The position numbers and the translations under genes were made by a program. A DNA stretch of 64,000 nucleotides from Dyadobacter crusticola DSM 16708 (GTDB lineage Bacteria > Bacteroidota > Bacteroidia > Cytophagales > Spirosomataceae): positions 1 through 64,000 of the forward strand of contig NZ_JNJB01000019.1 of NCBI RefSeq assembly GCF_000701505.1, given 5' to 3'. Shown in pieces: positions 53,859 through 63,561 of this stretch. How positions within the stretch are numbered: the stretch's first letter is position 1; every line of letters starts with the position of its first letter. A model generated the notes under the pieces. That model was not told the origin of the DNA and searched no databases. It saw only the letters and a list, made by a program, of their open reading frames with translations.

Positions 53859-54299
53859 ATGGAATTTAAAAAGTCGCAGTTAGAACTAAAGGTCATATGG
53901 AAGGACGACGATATGATCGAGTTGAGCGTCAAGGCAAGCAACGGAAGATACTTTGGGACAACACAGCTTTATGTTACAGCCGAATCATTAATGGAGTTGG
54001 CAACATCACTCGATAATTTCTCGGCAGGCTACCAGCCATTGTTATACGAGGCAGGAACAAATGGCGGCTGCGCTTTTTGGGGCATGTATCTATATCTTCT
54101 TAAGCCATCTGGTCTCATTGGCGTGGAAGTCAATCTAGAAGAGAACAGTAACGATCGTGACAGCAACCAGGAGAAGAAAAATAAAGTAAAATTAGAAATC
54201 CAAGTCTACACGGCAGCGATCGACCGGTTCCGAGATGAGTTAATTGAATTGGCCAGGAATGAAGAAGGTGTTGCTTCTCTGTATGGTGAAAACACTTGA
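53859..54299 (+). CDS. Hypothetical protein (146 aa)
   Basis: A 146-residue soluble protein with no signal peptide, beginning MEFKKSQLELKVIWKDDDMI and rich in charged residues. It contains NGRYFGTTQLYVTAESLMEL and GGCAFWGMYLYLLKPSGLIG. The beta-rich N-terminal layout resembles small immunity-type or DUF1488-like proteins, but I do not recognise a family. It is separated from the SusD gene by 477 bp and may not belong to the RiPP locus. Confidence 0.65.
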   Translation: MEFKKSQLELKVIWKDDDMIELSVKASNGRYFGTTQLYVTAESLMELATSLDNFSAGYQPLLYEAGTNGGCAFWGMYLYLLKPSGLIGVEVNLEENSNDRDSNQEKKNKVKLEIQVYTAAIDRFRDELIELARNEEGVASLYGENT

Positions 54300-54403
54300 T
54301 AACATAAAGACTAGCGATCCGGGAAGTTCGTGAAATAATCTTCAGTTTCTTTCCGCATTGTTTTCACCTTCGATTTAATATTTCCTATAGCCCGGCAAAC
54401 AAA

Positions 54404-54434
54404 AAAGCCTGCAATCGTTTGATTTGCAGGCTTT
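54404..54434 (-). terminator. Intrinsic terminator on the minus strand
   Basis: AAAGCCTGCAA and TTGCAGGCTTT form an 11-bp stem; on the minus strand it is followed by a T-run. It could end a minus-strand transcript or, less likely, the gene at 53859. The remaining 54435-54913 shows no gene, only an AT-rich region with a palindrome GATCCCACTGGGATC near 54462. Confidence 0.6.
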
Positions 54435-54913
54435 CGATGCTTTTTATTATTTCTTCAAGTGATCCCACTGGGATCATTTTTATCGCCTAACTGTTTCAGG
54501 AAAAGCAATAATTTAGATTTCAATTTCCAGGTTACCAAATAGGTTACCAGATGAAATGACCAATTTTGGAGAAATTTGACCGGTTTCACATATCGAATTT
54601 GCAATTTTGAAGCTAGTTTCCAAGAATCGGAGGAATTCTATTGGGACCTCTTAAGCGACGGCTGCCTTCGTTTCTAACCATGGAGTTTTCTAAATTGACT
54701 CTTCTGCGAACTATTTTCACAAGGAAGGCAAGGTATAATGAATATCTGCCCTCTGATGATTTATCCCACCCGGAGCGAAACAAATGTCGAACCGGTTACT
54801 GAGTGATTTAAAATTAATTTCGCAGTTAATCTAACCAAATGTGATCAAGACGAGGTTTGTAAGTGGTGCTATTTTCAAACGTTTTTTAAACATGGTGAAT
54901 TAGTCCACTACCT

Positions 54914-55037
54914 TTATCTATAGCCAGCATTTAAAGCATTCAGCACAGACTGCTCACACTCCAGACCGTCTCGAAGTAAGTAAGTGCCAAAGCCCAGCAG
55001 CGGCATTTTCACACCGTTATTCAATGTAATCTTCATC
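54914..55037 (-). pseudogene. Aldo/keto reductase N-terminal remnant, frameshifted
   Basis: The minus strand begins MKITL, then after one extra A continues NNGVKMPLLGFGTYLLRDGL and ECEQSVLNALNAGYR, then stops. This is the N-terminus of a 2,5-diketogluconate reductase-type aldo/keto reductase, ending just before its catalytic Asp. The single-base insertion (near 55021) and the missing remainder (about 230 residues) make it a dead fragment. It lies 55 bp from the intact but different-subfamily aldo/keto reductase gene. Confidence 0.75.
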
Positions 55038-55092
55038 GCTTAGAACATTTTGTATTCTGCTTATCAATAAGTGTTTAAAAGCTTGAAATGGG

Positions 55093-56091
55093 TTACCTGC
55101 CTTGCAGGCCTGCCAGGCTTGCGGGATAGCGTTCTCCCTGAAGGCTGATGTTGTTCAAAACCCTGTTGATATTGGCTAATTCGTCACCGCTTAAGGCAAT
55201 TTTTGTACCGCCAATATTTTCTTCCAGGCGCGTGATTTTTGTAGTTCCCGGAATCGGTACAATCCATGGCTCTTGCGCCAGCAGCCATGCCAATGCAATC
55301 TGTGCGGGTGTGGCCAGTGCTCCGGCTACGTTATGTTCCCCGGCAAGCTTTGTTACAAGGTCAACAACGGCTTGATTTGCTTCGCGGTTTTCTTTGCTAA
55401 AACGAGGAAGGATATTTCTGGCATCGGTCTTGTCGAATTTAGTGTCCGCATTTATCTTACCCGTTAAAAATCCTTTGCCCAGCGGACTAAACGGAACCAG
55501 GCCAACACCCAGTTCTTCCAGCAATGGGATGATTTCATTTTCCGGCTCCCGCCAGAACAGGGAGTATTCGCTTTGCAGGGCTGCCACAGGTTGTACGGCA
55601 TGTGCGTTGCGTATACTTTGCACACCGGCTTCACTCATACCGAAGTGTTTTACTTTGCCTTCGGCGATCAGATCTTTTACGGTTCCTGCAACTTCTTCTA
55701 CTGGAACATTCGGATCCACGCGGTGCTGATAAAACAAGTCGATATAACCGGTTTGCAGATACCGCAGCGAGTTTTCCGCCACCTGCCTGATGCGCTCGGG
55801 ACGACTATCCAGACCATCTGTATTTTTGCCGTTTTTAAAGCCGAACTTAGTAGCGATAATTACTTTATCACGTACATGGTGCAATGCTTTTCCTACCAAC
55901 TGTTCATTGGCGCCTTGCCCATACGCTTCGGCAGTATCAAAGAAAGTGATGCCAGATTCATAAGCTTTTTGAATGATTGCAATGGCATCTTTTTCGTTTG
56001 TTGCCGGACCATAACCGTGGCTTAATCCCATGCAGCCAAAACCTAGTTCGGACACTTCTAATCCAGAGGTCCCTAATTGTCGTGTTTTCAT
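55093..56091 (-). CDS. Aldo/keto reductase
   Basis: A 332-residue NADPH-dependent reductase of the AKR13-like type: LGFGCMGLSHGYGPA, FFDTAEAYGQGANEQLVGKA (catalytic Asp and Tyr), IATKFGF (Lys), DLFYQHRVDP (His) and the cofactor-binding IVPIPGTTKITRLEEN at the C-terminus. Full length. It reduces aldehydes or ketones in the cytoplasm. It is divergent from the AraC regulator at 56251, which probably controls it. Confidence 0.94.
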   Translation of the reverse strand: MKTRQLGTSGLEVSELGFGCMGLSHGYGPATNEKDAIAIIQKAYESGITFFDTAEAYGQGANEQLVGKALHHVRDKVIIATKFGFKNGKNTDGLDSRPERIRQVAENSLRYLQTGYIDLFYQHRVDPNVPVEEVAGTVKDLIAEGKVKHFGMSEAGVQSIRNAHAVQPVAALQSEYSLFWREPENEIIPLLEELGVGLVPFSPLGKGFLTGKINADTKFDKTDARNILPRFSKENREANQAVVDLVTKLAGEHNVAGALATPAQIALAWLLAQEPWIVPIPGTTKITRLEENIGGTKIALSGDELANINRVLNNISLQGERYPASLAGLQGR

Positions 56092-56250
56092 TTTTTATTT
56101 TTGTATGTTTTCTGCTACAAAATTGTGCAGGAAGAGAGAGACCTCTTGTAGACAGATTACGGAATCCCTACCAGTTTTACTGATTAGGAAGACGGGTATC
56201 AAAAAGGGCTTGCCGGAACCTTTAATATTGTAGCGATTAAAAAATAAGAT

Positions 56251-57147
56251 ATGGAAGAGATTATAAGAATTGGCAGTATCGCGCAATACAATACCATTCG
56301 GGGTGTAACCACCAAACATCCTCTGGTTACCGTAATTGACCACTCAAAAGCGCAACCGATGCCCGCCAGGTCATTCAACGTTGGTTTGTATGCGGTGAGT
56401 CTGAAAGAACTGAACCATGCCCAGTTGCGCAATGGAAGAAAGCACTATGACTACCAGCAGGGAAGTCTGATATTTGTAGCCCCCGGACAGGTGATCGGTG
56501 TGGAGCCCGGCGATGAACAATTCGCCCCGAAAGGCTGGTCATTGCTCTTTCATCCCGACTTAATAAATGGCACTCCTTTGGGCAAACGCATGCAGGATTA
56601 TTCTTTCTTTTCGTACGATGTAAATGAAGCGCTTCATTTATCTGATAAAGAGCAGCGTATTGTGACTGATTGCTTCTCGAAAATCGCGTATGAACTGGAT
56701 CAAAATATAGATAAGCACAGCAAATTACTGATTGCCTCCAACATCGAGCTGCTGCTCAATTACTGCATCCGTTTTTACGACCGCCAGTTTATTACCCGCG
56801 GCATTGCAAACAAAGGAATACTGGAACGGTTTGAATACTTATTGAAAGAATATTTTTCATCCGGGAAACCGCTCAGGGAAGGCTTGCCTTCCGTAGCTTA
56901 CTTCGCCAAAGCCCTGCATTTATCGCCTAACTATTTTGGTGACCTGGTTAAGAAAGAAACCGGCAGATCTGCTCTGGATTATATCCAATCAAAAGTGATC
57001 GACGTGGCCAAAGAGAGAATGTTTGACATAAATAAATCTGTGAGTGAAATTGCGTACGAACTTGGCTTTAAATACCCGCAGCATTTTACCCGTTTATTCA
57101 AACAAAAAGCAGGCGTTACACCGAATGATTACCGAATGATGAATTAA
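56251..57147 (+). CDS. AraC family transcriptional regulator
   Basis: A 298-residue regulator with an N-terminal cupin-like domain and a C-terminal AraC HTH (about 195-298): LHLSPNYFGDLVKKETGRSA and SVSEIAYELGFKYPQHFTRL, then FKQKAGVTPNDYR. It is divergent from the aldo/keto reductase and probably activates it. It is homologous to the AraC regulator at 5535, which is also next to a reductase gene. Confidence 0.92.
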   Translation: MEEIIRIGSIAQYNTIRGVTTKHPLVTVIDHSKAQPMPARSFNVGLYAVSLKELNHAQLRNGRKHYDYQQGSLIFVAPGQVIGVEPGDEQFAPKGWSLLFHPDLINGTPLGKRMQDYSFFSYDVNEALHLSDKEQRIVTDCFSKIAYELDQNIDKHSKLLIASNIELLLNYCIRFYDRQFITRGIANKGILERFEYLLKEYFSSGKPLREGLPSVAYFAKALHLSPNYFGDLVKKETGRSALDYIQSKVIDVAKERMFDINKSVSEIAYELGFKYPQHFTRLFKQKAGVTPNDYRMMN

Positions 57148-57582
57148 GTTGCTGTTAATTTTGGCGTTGTTGCGAAAGGTACATTTACCTATCAAGTAGT
57201 CATACAGTCATCAGTTGGCGAGCGTAAGAGCTTAAAAGGAACCTTGCTCTTACTGTGAATCTTCACATTTCAGATTAGCTAACTAACAGGCACAACGAAA
57301 TTTGGCTAAATTCCTGGTTTAAGCCTAAAGAACTATATATGCCTTCAAAGGTTATTCATACCTATGAACATCTGGCGCTCAGCTGATCAGCCGACCTGAT
57401 GGCAACTACTGTCGAATGCGACTAGTACGATTATAGACACGCTGAACAAAGCAAATATCGCGTTTGCACCCGCTACCAGCCGAATCGCCGATGCAAAAAG
57501 ATTCTTAACTTAGAGCATCCATGAAAACAGCCGGTCAAAGCACACTCGCCGCGACAACGGCAGCTTCGGCCATGACTCTGTA
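57148..57582. other. Intergenic stretch, no gene recognised
   Basis: These 435 bp after the AraC gene contain only short interrupted frames. One of about 35 codons near 57410-57512 has no start and no recognised similarity. Possibly decayed sequence; nothing can be supported. Confidence 0.4.
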
Positions 57583-57777
57583 ATGTATTTGAATTCGGAT
57601 CATATACTTAGCTCAAAAAAGCAGTTACTGGATTTGTTTGCTTATTCGGGAATCTTGAACAAATTCGAAGCGTTGCCGGAAGATGAACAGGAACAAATCA
57701 TCAGCACTGTTCTCTCACAACCCAATGAAAGCAGGCAGGAACAAAAGATCATGGCCGTTGTCAAAAAGTTAATCTAA
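57583..57777 (+). CDS. Small hypothetical protein (64 aa)
   Basis: A 64-residue acidic, helical protein beginning MYLNSDHILSSKKQLLDLFA and ending IMAVVKKLI. No known domain. It ends 1 bp before the SRPBCC gene start, so the two are likely translated together; a regulatory or stabilising partner is possible. Moderate confidence that it is real. Confidence 0.55.
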   Translation: MYLNSDHILSSKKQLLDLFAYSGILNKFEALPEDEQEQIISTVLSQPNESRQEQKIMAVVKKLI

Positions 57778-57778
57778 T

Positions 57779-58198
57779 ATGAGCGATCCACTGGTAAGAG
57801 AATTTACATACAATGTCCCGATTGAAAAAGCCTGGAAAGCTTTAACGAATAAGGAAGAAATGAAGATATGGTACTTCCCTCAACTTCGGCATTTTGAACC
57901 CGTGGTTGGGTTTAAATTCGAGTTTGACGATGACAATGCCGGTTATCAAAAGGAATGGATTGTCACCAAAGTGATGGAAGGCAAAACATTGGCTCATAGC
58001 TGGGCTTATAAAGGTTATCCGGGAACATCCGACGTTGTTTTCGATCTGTTTTCAGAAAACGAGAAAACCAGGTTACGGGTCACCCAGACACAGCTGGAAA
58101 GTTTTCCCGACCATCCACATTTCCGAAGAGAACGGTTTGAAATAGGATGGGACAATCTTCTTGGACAGAACCTAAGGAAACTTCTTGAGACGGAATGA
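57779..58198 (+). CDS. SRPBCC (AHSA1-like) domain protein
   Basis: A 139-residue START-like protein of the AHSA1/CalC type: VREFTYNVPIEKAWKALTNK at the N-terminus and LAHSWAYKGYPGTSDVVFDL in the middle, ending in GWDNLLGQNLRKLL. These small cavity-forming proteins bind hydrophobic ligands, and the ligand here is unknown. It follows the 64-residue gene and precedes a WYL regulator on the same strand. Confidence 0.88.
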   Translation: MSDPLVREFTYNVPIEKAWKALTNKEEMKIWYFPQLRHFEPVVGFKFEFDDDNAGYQKEWIVTKVMEGKTLAHSWAYKGYPGTSDVVFDLFSENEKTRLRVTQTQLESFPDHPHFRRERFEIGWDNLLGQNLRKLLETE

Positions 58199-58288
58199 GC
58201 GTGTGGGCTAAATGGGTTATAGTAAATGCATTATAACTTTCAAATACTGATTCTATTAGTCATGCCCTAAAATACCATTCATTAATCT

Positions 58289-59032
58289 TTGACACTCGAA
58301 AACCAAACTTTGTCAGATAAAGATACTTCCAGACTTTCCCGGCTTGTTGCCATTTTGACGCAACTGCAATCGAGGCGAATGATCACATCGACTTACCTGG
58401 CTGAGCAATTCAATGTCAGCGTACGGACGATTTACCGTGATATCCGTACTTTGGAAAGTGCAGGAGTGCCTATCGTTACTGAGGAGGGAAAAGGATATTC
58501 GCTTGTCGATGGCTACCGGCTTCCTCCTGTCATGTTTTCCGAAGAAGAGGCGAATGCATTGATTACAGCCGAAAAGCTGGTGCTGCTTAATAGAGATTCT
58601 TCGTTGTCACAAAACTATGTAAATGCTGTAACAAAAATCAAATCGGTGCTCCGCAGTAATACGAAAGACAAAGCTGCGCTGCTTTCTGAGCGTGTTGCTT
58701 TTGAGGAAACATCGCAATTGAAGTCAGGTAGCAATTTATTATCGTCGTTACAAATTGCACTTACCCATTTTAATGTCGTCCGACTTGCCTATCATTCGTC
58801 AGCAAAAGACGAAATGACAATCCGGTTTGTCGAACCATTTGCGGTCATCAACCGCTTGGGGGAAAATTGGTATCTCATTGCCTGGTGCCGCACGCGTCAG
58901 GATTTCAGGCTATTTCGATTTGACCGGATTACCAGGCTGGAAGTCACAAATGAAATTTTCAAGCCTCATAAAATAACCCTGGAAGAATTTCTTGAAAATT
59001 ATAAGAATAAGTTCTCACAACCCCTGACATAA
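58289..59032 (+). CDS. HTH/WYL domain transcriptional regulator (YafY-like)
   Basis: A 247-residue regulator: N-terminal HTH_11 (LSRLVAILTQLQSRRMITST, then YLAEQFNVSVRTIYRDIRTL) and a WYL ligand-binding domain (about 140-230, VVRLAYHSSAKDEMTIRFVE and ENWYLIAWCRTRQDFRLFRF). No ATG precedes the HTH, so a TTG start is required (58289, or 58310 for a shorter form). It probably controls the flanking SRPBCC and VOC genes. Confidence 0.88.
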   Translation: MTLENQTLSDKDTSRLSRLVAILTQLQSRRMITSTYLAEQFNVSVRTIYRDIRTLESAGVPIVTEEGKGYSLVDGYRLPPVMFSEEEANALITAEKLVLLNRDSSLSQNYVNAVTKIKSVLRSNTKDKAALLSERVAFEETSQLKSGSNLLSSLQIALTHFNVVRLAYHSSAKDEMTIRFVEPFAVINRLGENWYLIAWCRTRQDFRLFRFDRITRLEVTNEIFKPHKITLEEFLENYKNKFSQPLT

Positions 59033-59081
59033 GGCTGTCACCTGCCGCGACTTATTTCGTGTGAACTTAAAAACAAGACAC

Positions 59082-59621
59082 ATGGAAACCAGCAAAGCAG
59101 TAAACATCACACCCGAAGGCTACACCGCCATTACACCCTGGATCATTTCACCATCTTCGGAAAAATTAATAGTGTTTTTAAAAGATGCATTCGACGCCCA
59201 GGAAATCCCAAACAGCAGAATCACGAATGATGTGGGACAAATCATCCACGTGGTTGTAAAGATCGGAGATGCTCACGTCATGCTTTTCGACGCACGTGAA
59301 GGTTGGGCCGCTACACCAACATTTCTGAATTTGTATGTAACAGATATTGAGAAAACATACCGCCGAAGTCTTGAACTTGGCGCACAATCGGTTACAGATA
59401 TTACATTGCTATGGTTTGGCGCGAAAGTTTGCCGGATACTCGATCCGTTTGGCAATTTGTGGTGGATCAATCAGCGGGTTGAAGAAGTGGATTTCACAAA
59501 TCCAGAGATTGCCAAACGCGCCGCGACGCCTGAGGCGAAGGAAGGCATCGCTTACATTCAACGATCTCTTGATAAAGCATTAAAAGCGCAAAAGGCTTTT
59601 TTTGAAATTCCAGAACAATAG
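59082..59621 (+). CDS. VOC family (glyoxalase/PhnB-like) protein
   Basis: A 179-residue protein of the vicinal oxygen chelate fold, with TPWIISPSSEKLIVFLKDAF and DAHVMLFDAREGW in the first module and TYRRSLELGAQSVTDITLLW, RILDPFGNLWWI in the second. PhnB-like group; the substrate is unknown, and resistance or small-molecule binding is common. ATG 59082 preferred. Lies 50 bp after the WYL regulator. Confidence 0.87.
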   Translation: METSKAVNITPEGYTAITPWIISPSSEKLIVFLKDAFDAQEIPNSRITNDVGQIIHVVVKIGDAHVMLFDAREGWAATPTFLNLYVTDIEKTYRRSLELGAQSVTDITLLWFGAKVCRILDPFGNLWWINQRVEEVDFTNPEIAKRAATPEAKEGIAYIQRSLDKALKAQKAFFEIPEQ

Positions 59622-59632
59622 CGCCTGGCTGA

Positions 59633-60592
59633 TTATCTCAGCCACTTACTCAGTGCCGCCAAGAACAGTTCCTGCTGATCAATAAATAAAGTATGTGAGC
59701 ACTGATCAAAATATTTGACTCGATCACTCCCAATGATGCGTCCAATTTCACTAATCTGCTCATTGGAGTAAAGACCATCCTGTTTGCCATACAGTGCATA
59801 GACAGGAATTCGTAACTTCTGCAGATATTTGAGCTGTGGCGTAACATCAATATTATGTTTGGGTTCATGCTTCCAGAATGTGGCAACTGCATGTTCGTTT
59901 TTTACGTAGCTTGTTATCAGTGAGTCTGTTTGATAAGTATCGTAAATCGCCTTTGCATGGTCATTTGGCATTGGTAATGAGAAAAATCCGTTTGCAGACG
60001 CATGCTTGAAAACCATTGTGCGGTAGGCAAGTGAATTCGTGTCCATCTTGGCAATTGCCGACACTTCTTTCAGATTCACAGAATCCTTTTTGTTCTCGTA
60101 AATACGCCTTGCAGACCGGAGAATTGTTTCGTAAGATTTTTGCTGCGACACCAGCGCACTGCACAAAGTCAGGGAAGCAACCTTTTCAGGATGTTTCTCT
60201 GCAAACTGTGCAGCAATCAAACCGCCAAAGCTGAATGCGAGCAACGATGCCTTTTTCAGCTCATGCAGCGCATAAATGTTATTCAGGTCTTCAAAAGCTT
60301 CGGAATAGTCCATACGAGCTTGCTTATCCGCCGACCGACCTTCTCCCCTCCTATCATAGATGATCACATAAAATCCCCGGTCCGCCAGCAGTTGAGCTGT
60401 GGTTGCCTCGAAGAACACGCTGCTACTACCCGGGCATCCGTGTAAGAAAATGATCGGGTGATTACTTCGGCTTCCAAATGATTTGCTGTATAACTGCTGT
60501 GATCGGCAAATGAAAGATGATAAAACAATGAGGAGCGACAGACATAATCGTCTGGCTAGCATCTGATAAAATGATCGGTTAATCAAATTCAT
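59633..60592 (-). CDS. Secreted alpha/beta hydrolase
   Basis: A 319-residue hydrolase with a signal peptide (starting at ATG 60592, or at the internal Met 60562: MLARRLCLSLLIVLSSFICR). The oxyanion region is FLHGCPGSS, the nucleophile elbow is LAFSFGGLIAAQFA (Ser in SFG, an unusual A-F-S-F-G-G form), and the C-terminal His is in FDQCSHTLFID. Its start overlaps the stop of the DinB gene as ATGA, so the two are translationally coupled. Substrate unknown; a peptidase-like (proline iminopeptidase) relative is likely. Confidence 0.87.
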   Translation of the reverse strand: MNLINRSFYQMLARRLCLSLLIVLSSFICRSQQLYSKSFGSRSNHPIIFLHGCPGSSSVFFEATTAQLLADRGFYVIIYDRRGEGRSADKQARMDYSEAFEDLNNIYALHELKKASLLAFSFGGLIAAQFAEKHPEKVASLTLCSALVSQQKSYETILRSARRIYENKKDSVNLKEVSAIAKMDTNSLAYRTMVFKHASANGFFSLPMPNDHAKAIYDTYQTDSLITSYVKNEHAVATFWKHEPKHNIDVTPQLKYLQKLRIPVYALYGKQDGLYSNEQISEIGRIIGSDRVKYFDQCSHTLFIDQQELFLAALSKWLR

Positions 60593-61113
60593 TTGGGCAA
60601 CCTTAAACCAAAATCATATCGCTTGTCAACAACCCGGCTAATCATTCCGATCTGTCCGCAGTGATACATGGTGTGTTTAATGTTCCAGTCAATGGCTTCG
60701 AATTTCGTGGTGGCAATGGGGTGCGGCGTAGGTGTGGGTTCCAAAGGATCGTTGAGCTCGGCAGCTGATAGCGAGGATAAAACAGCAATGGATTTTTGCT
60801 GCATTACTTTCAAAGCATTGTACAATGTGTCCGGGTTTACCTTTCCAACGGAAATATGCGGACCGGCTACTGTAAACATCTCGCTGTATTCTTTGATGGG
60901 AAGTTTTTGAAGAATATTCATTTGATAGCCACGGATTACCATGATCGAATGGAAGTAATGACTGACAATCAAATGCCCAACCTGCCAGTTGATGTTCGAT
61001 TCCACTACACTCGGCGTGAGCTCCCACTTTTCAAAGGGAACCGCTTCGAGCAACTTGTTTGTCCATTCGTATGCATTGATTGTCTGGTTTATTAATACTT
61101 CGAGCTCGCTCAT
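60589..61113 (-). CDS. DinB family protein
   Basis: A 174-residue four-helix-bundle protein starting MSELEVLINQTINAYEW, with metal-ligand His residues in NWQVGHLIVSHYFHS and TMYHCGQIGMISRVVDKRYD. DinB proteins bind a metal and often act in thiol transfer or stress tolerance. ATG 61113 is chosen over the longer hydrophobic extension. It is the intact copy of the broken gene at 25446-25876 (very similar in the C-terminal 70 residues) and is coupled to the hydrolase. Confidence 0.9.
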   Translation of the reverse strand: MSELEVLINQTINAYEWTNKLLEAVPFEKWELTPSVVESNINWQVGHLIVSHYFHSIMVIRGYQMNILQKLPIKEYSEMFTVAGPHISVGKVNPDTLYNALKVMQQKSIAVLSSLSAAELNDPLEPTPTPHPIATTKFEAIDWNIKHTMYHCGQIGMISRVVDKRYDFGLRLPK

Positions 61114-61344
61114 TAAATAGGAGTTTAATGCAGTTATAATAGGACTGAACAGGTACAAATATGGCAAAACAATCCAGAGAACGCAGCTTTTGTACAACAA
61201 CTGTCCCGATCGGCACTTACGCTTGTCTTGTATCCCCTACACTTGCCAATTGAGCAAAGACTAGTTTTGTAAATCACAAACGTTAAAATCCATGAACAAA
61301 AAAGGCGTCGACAAATCATCTCGAAACTTCAATTTTCCAGTTTT

Positions 61345-61734
61345 ATGGCAATGAATGCAGAAGTAACCAGGTTCCTGGATAGTTTGGGTCATCCGCTCAG
61401 GAACGAAATTGATGTGCTGCGCTCGATCATATTATCGGCCGACACGCGGCTAAACGAAAACATCAAATGGAATGGGCCCAACTATTCGATTGGCGGTGAG
61501 GATCGAGTAACGATGAAAATTCTGCCTGCAACAAAAATCCAACTGATCTTTCACCGCGGAGCAAAGGTCAAAGAACAACCAGAGGGCCGATTAATCGAAG
61601 ATGAAAATCATCTTTTGCTTTGGAAGGAAAATGATAGAGCTATCGCAACCTTTAACACGCTCGAATCTATTGAAATGAGTGAGAACGCCTTAATTGAAAT
61701 TATTCAGGACTGGATTTTAAAAAGCGTTTCTTGA
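61345..61734 (+). CDS. DUF1801 domain-containing protein
   Basis: A 129-residue protein of the DUF1801 (YdhG-like) type: VTRFLDSLGHPLRNEIDVLR, NENIKWNGPNYSIGGEDRVT and IQLIFHRGAKVKE. Members have an iron-chaperone-like (frataxin-like) fold; the function is unclear. ATG 61345 or 61351. It is divergent from the DinB/hydrolase pair. Confidence 0.85.
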   Translation: MAMNAEVTRFLDSLGHPLRNEIDVLRSIILSADTRLNENIKWNGPNYSIGGEDRVTMKILPATKIQLIFHRGAKVKEQPEGRLIEDENHLLLWKENDRAIATFNTLESIEMSENALIEIIQDWILKSVS

Positions 61735-61957
61735 ACCGTTCTGATGCTGTTGATTGGTCCGCCTGGCTTTGCGAAACACTGATTTTGCAAACTTATATAC
61801 CGTTTAATCAATTTCCGAGCGTCTTGCTGCGCTGAATGTGCTTTGGTTCGCATTCGAGATCAGTGATTGCTGACTGAAAAAAAATCAATAAATTGACGCG
61901 GACTTATTAATTTTCAATCTGTTAAGCCGCTCCTAATTTTACCATCGATTCACTTTT

Positions 61958-62899
61958 ATGATTCTTCGTCTTTTTCTCCTATTTGGCCTTTTCTTTAATA
62001 TATACGCAGCTTACGGGCAAAAATCAATTACCAACGTTTCCACACCAGAACATCTGCCTATCGCCGGAACAAAAGTAAGTCTCATACCGCCGAGCGGCTT
62101 TGAAAAGGCAACAAACTTCGCTGGCTTCCAGCAAACACAAAGTGGTTCCAGTATCATGGTAATGAGCATTCCCGGGCAGTTTGAAAAACTTCGCGCAGGA
62201 TTGACAAAAGAAGCATTTTTATCTCAGGGTGTTGAGATTAGCGAAATTGAAACACTGACATTGAATGGTATGCCGGGCGTATTTTTGACCGGAACGCAGA
62301 ACGCGCATAGCAATGTGTACAGCAAATTCATTCTCTGTTTTGGAAAAGATGATGAGTCTGTCATGATCAATGGCGCTTTTCCGCAAAAATTACAAGAAGT
62401 TGGGAAGGGAATAAAGCAAGCGATTCTCGGAGCATATTTCGATGCAAATAGAAAGGTCAACCCTTTTGAAGCAATTGATTTTGAAGTCAGCACCACTGGA
62501 AGCAAATTGGTCTTCGCGAAGAATGTCGCCAACTCATTAATATACAACATGGATGGTAAGATCCCGACTGAGTCCTCAGATCGGACATCTTACATTCTGG
62601 CTAAGTCGTTTTCAAAAGTGGAGATTGAAGACAAGAAACTATTTTGTTTAAACCGTGCAAAACAGCTTTATCCTGAGATCAACATAGATTCAGTTAATGA
62701 ATTAAGCATTGATGGAACAACAGGCTACGAACTTATCGGCACTGCTAAAAACAAAAAGTTTGAACAGGATGAGAAAATTTATCTGGCAGTTCTTTTCAGC
62801 GACAATCTGTATTATCTGATGATTGGCTCTTCGAACAATGATCTGGCAAGCAACTTGCAGACTTTCAAATCGATAGCAAGGTCATTTAGACGTAAATGA
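61958..62899 (+). CDS. Secreted protein of unknown function (313 aa)
   Basis: A 313-residue protein with a signal peptide (MILRLFLLFGLFFNIYAAYG) and two related alpha-beta halves, each with a 'LSLNGMPGVFLTGT / LSIDGTTGYELIGT'-like segment (ETLTLNGMPGVFLTGT at about 100 and NELSIDGTTGYELIGT at about 247). The internal duplication suggests two copies of a PsbP/MOG1-like fold. Probably periplasmic. No family is recognised with confidence. Confidence 0.75.
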   Translation: MILRLFLLFGLFFNIYAAYGQKSITNVSTPEHLPIAGTKVSLIPPSGFEKATNFAGFQQTQSGSSIMVMSIPGQFEKLRAGLTKEAFLSQGVEISEIETLTLNGMPGVFLTGTQNAHSNVYSKFILCFGKDDESVMINGAFPQKLQEVGKGIKQAILGAYFDANRKVNPFEAIDFEVSTTGSKLVFAKNVANSLIYNMDGKIPTESSDRTSYILAKSFSKVEIEDKKLFCLNRAKQLYPEINIDSVNELSIDGTTGYELIGTAKNKKFEQDEKIYLAVLFSDNLYYLMIGSSNNDLASNLQTFKSIARSFRRK

Positions 62900-63109
62900 A
62901 CCAGAGGGCCGCGTCGCATTCGGACGGACGGCTAGTCAGAACAAATCCTGAACCTGGCGCTCCAAAACGCTATGAAGCTTATCTGCTGACCTGGAAAGTA
63001 GTGCACAACACCTACGCCAGGTAACATACATTACGACGCCCGTAAGATATCCGGGCACTTCCCGGCAGATTTATATAAATTGCTTTTTTTAACCAAACAC
63101 CCCTTCCAC

Positions 63110-63526
63110 ATGGCACATACTACCTCCAATCCAAAGATCCACGAAGGCCGTAATTTGAAGAGATTCAGAGAACTTTTTAACTATAAGCAGGACGCCCTGG
63201 CATTTGAGCTCGGCGAAGACTGGAACCAGCAGAAAATCTCCTTGCTTGAACAGAAAGAAAAGATCGATTCCGACATTTTGGAGCAGGTGGCGGCGATTTT
63301 GAAGATTCCGGCGGAGGCGATTCGGAATTTTGATGAGGATCAGGCCATTACTGTTATTTCAAGCACATTCAACAACAATGCCGCGGTAGTTAATAACAAT
63401 CCCGTCTTCCACCCGATCGAGAAACTAATTCAGCTTCACGAGGAGAAGATTGCTTTGTATGAGCGGATGTTGAAGGAGAAGGATGAGATGATGGGGCGGT
63501 TGGAGCGGTTGATTGGGAATAGATAG
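63110..63526 (+). CDS. XRE-like helix-turn-helix protein
   Basis: A 138-residue protein with an N-terminal HTH (about 12-75, EGRNLKRFRELFNYKQDALA then WNQQKISLLEQKEKI), an Asn/Val-rich linker, and a C-terminal coiled coil (IEKLIQLHEEKIALYERMLK). Typical of small Bacteroidota regulators. ATG 63110 preferred. It lies 35 bp before the DUF1016 nuclease gene and may regulate it. Confidence 0.85.
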   Translation: MAHTTSNPKIHEGRNLKRFRELFNYKQDALAFELGEDWNQQKISLLEQKEKIDSDILEQVAAILKIPAEAIRNFDEDQAITVISSTFNNNAAVVNNNPVFHPIEKLIQLHEEKIALYERMLKEKDEMMGRLERLIGNR

Positions 63527-63561
63527 CTAAGCAAAATCCATTCTAAACTAACTTCACATCT

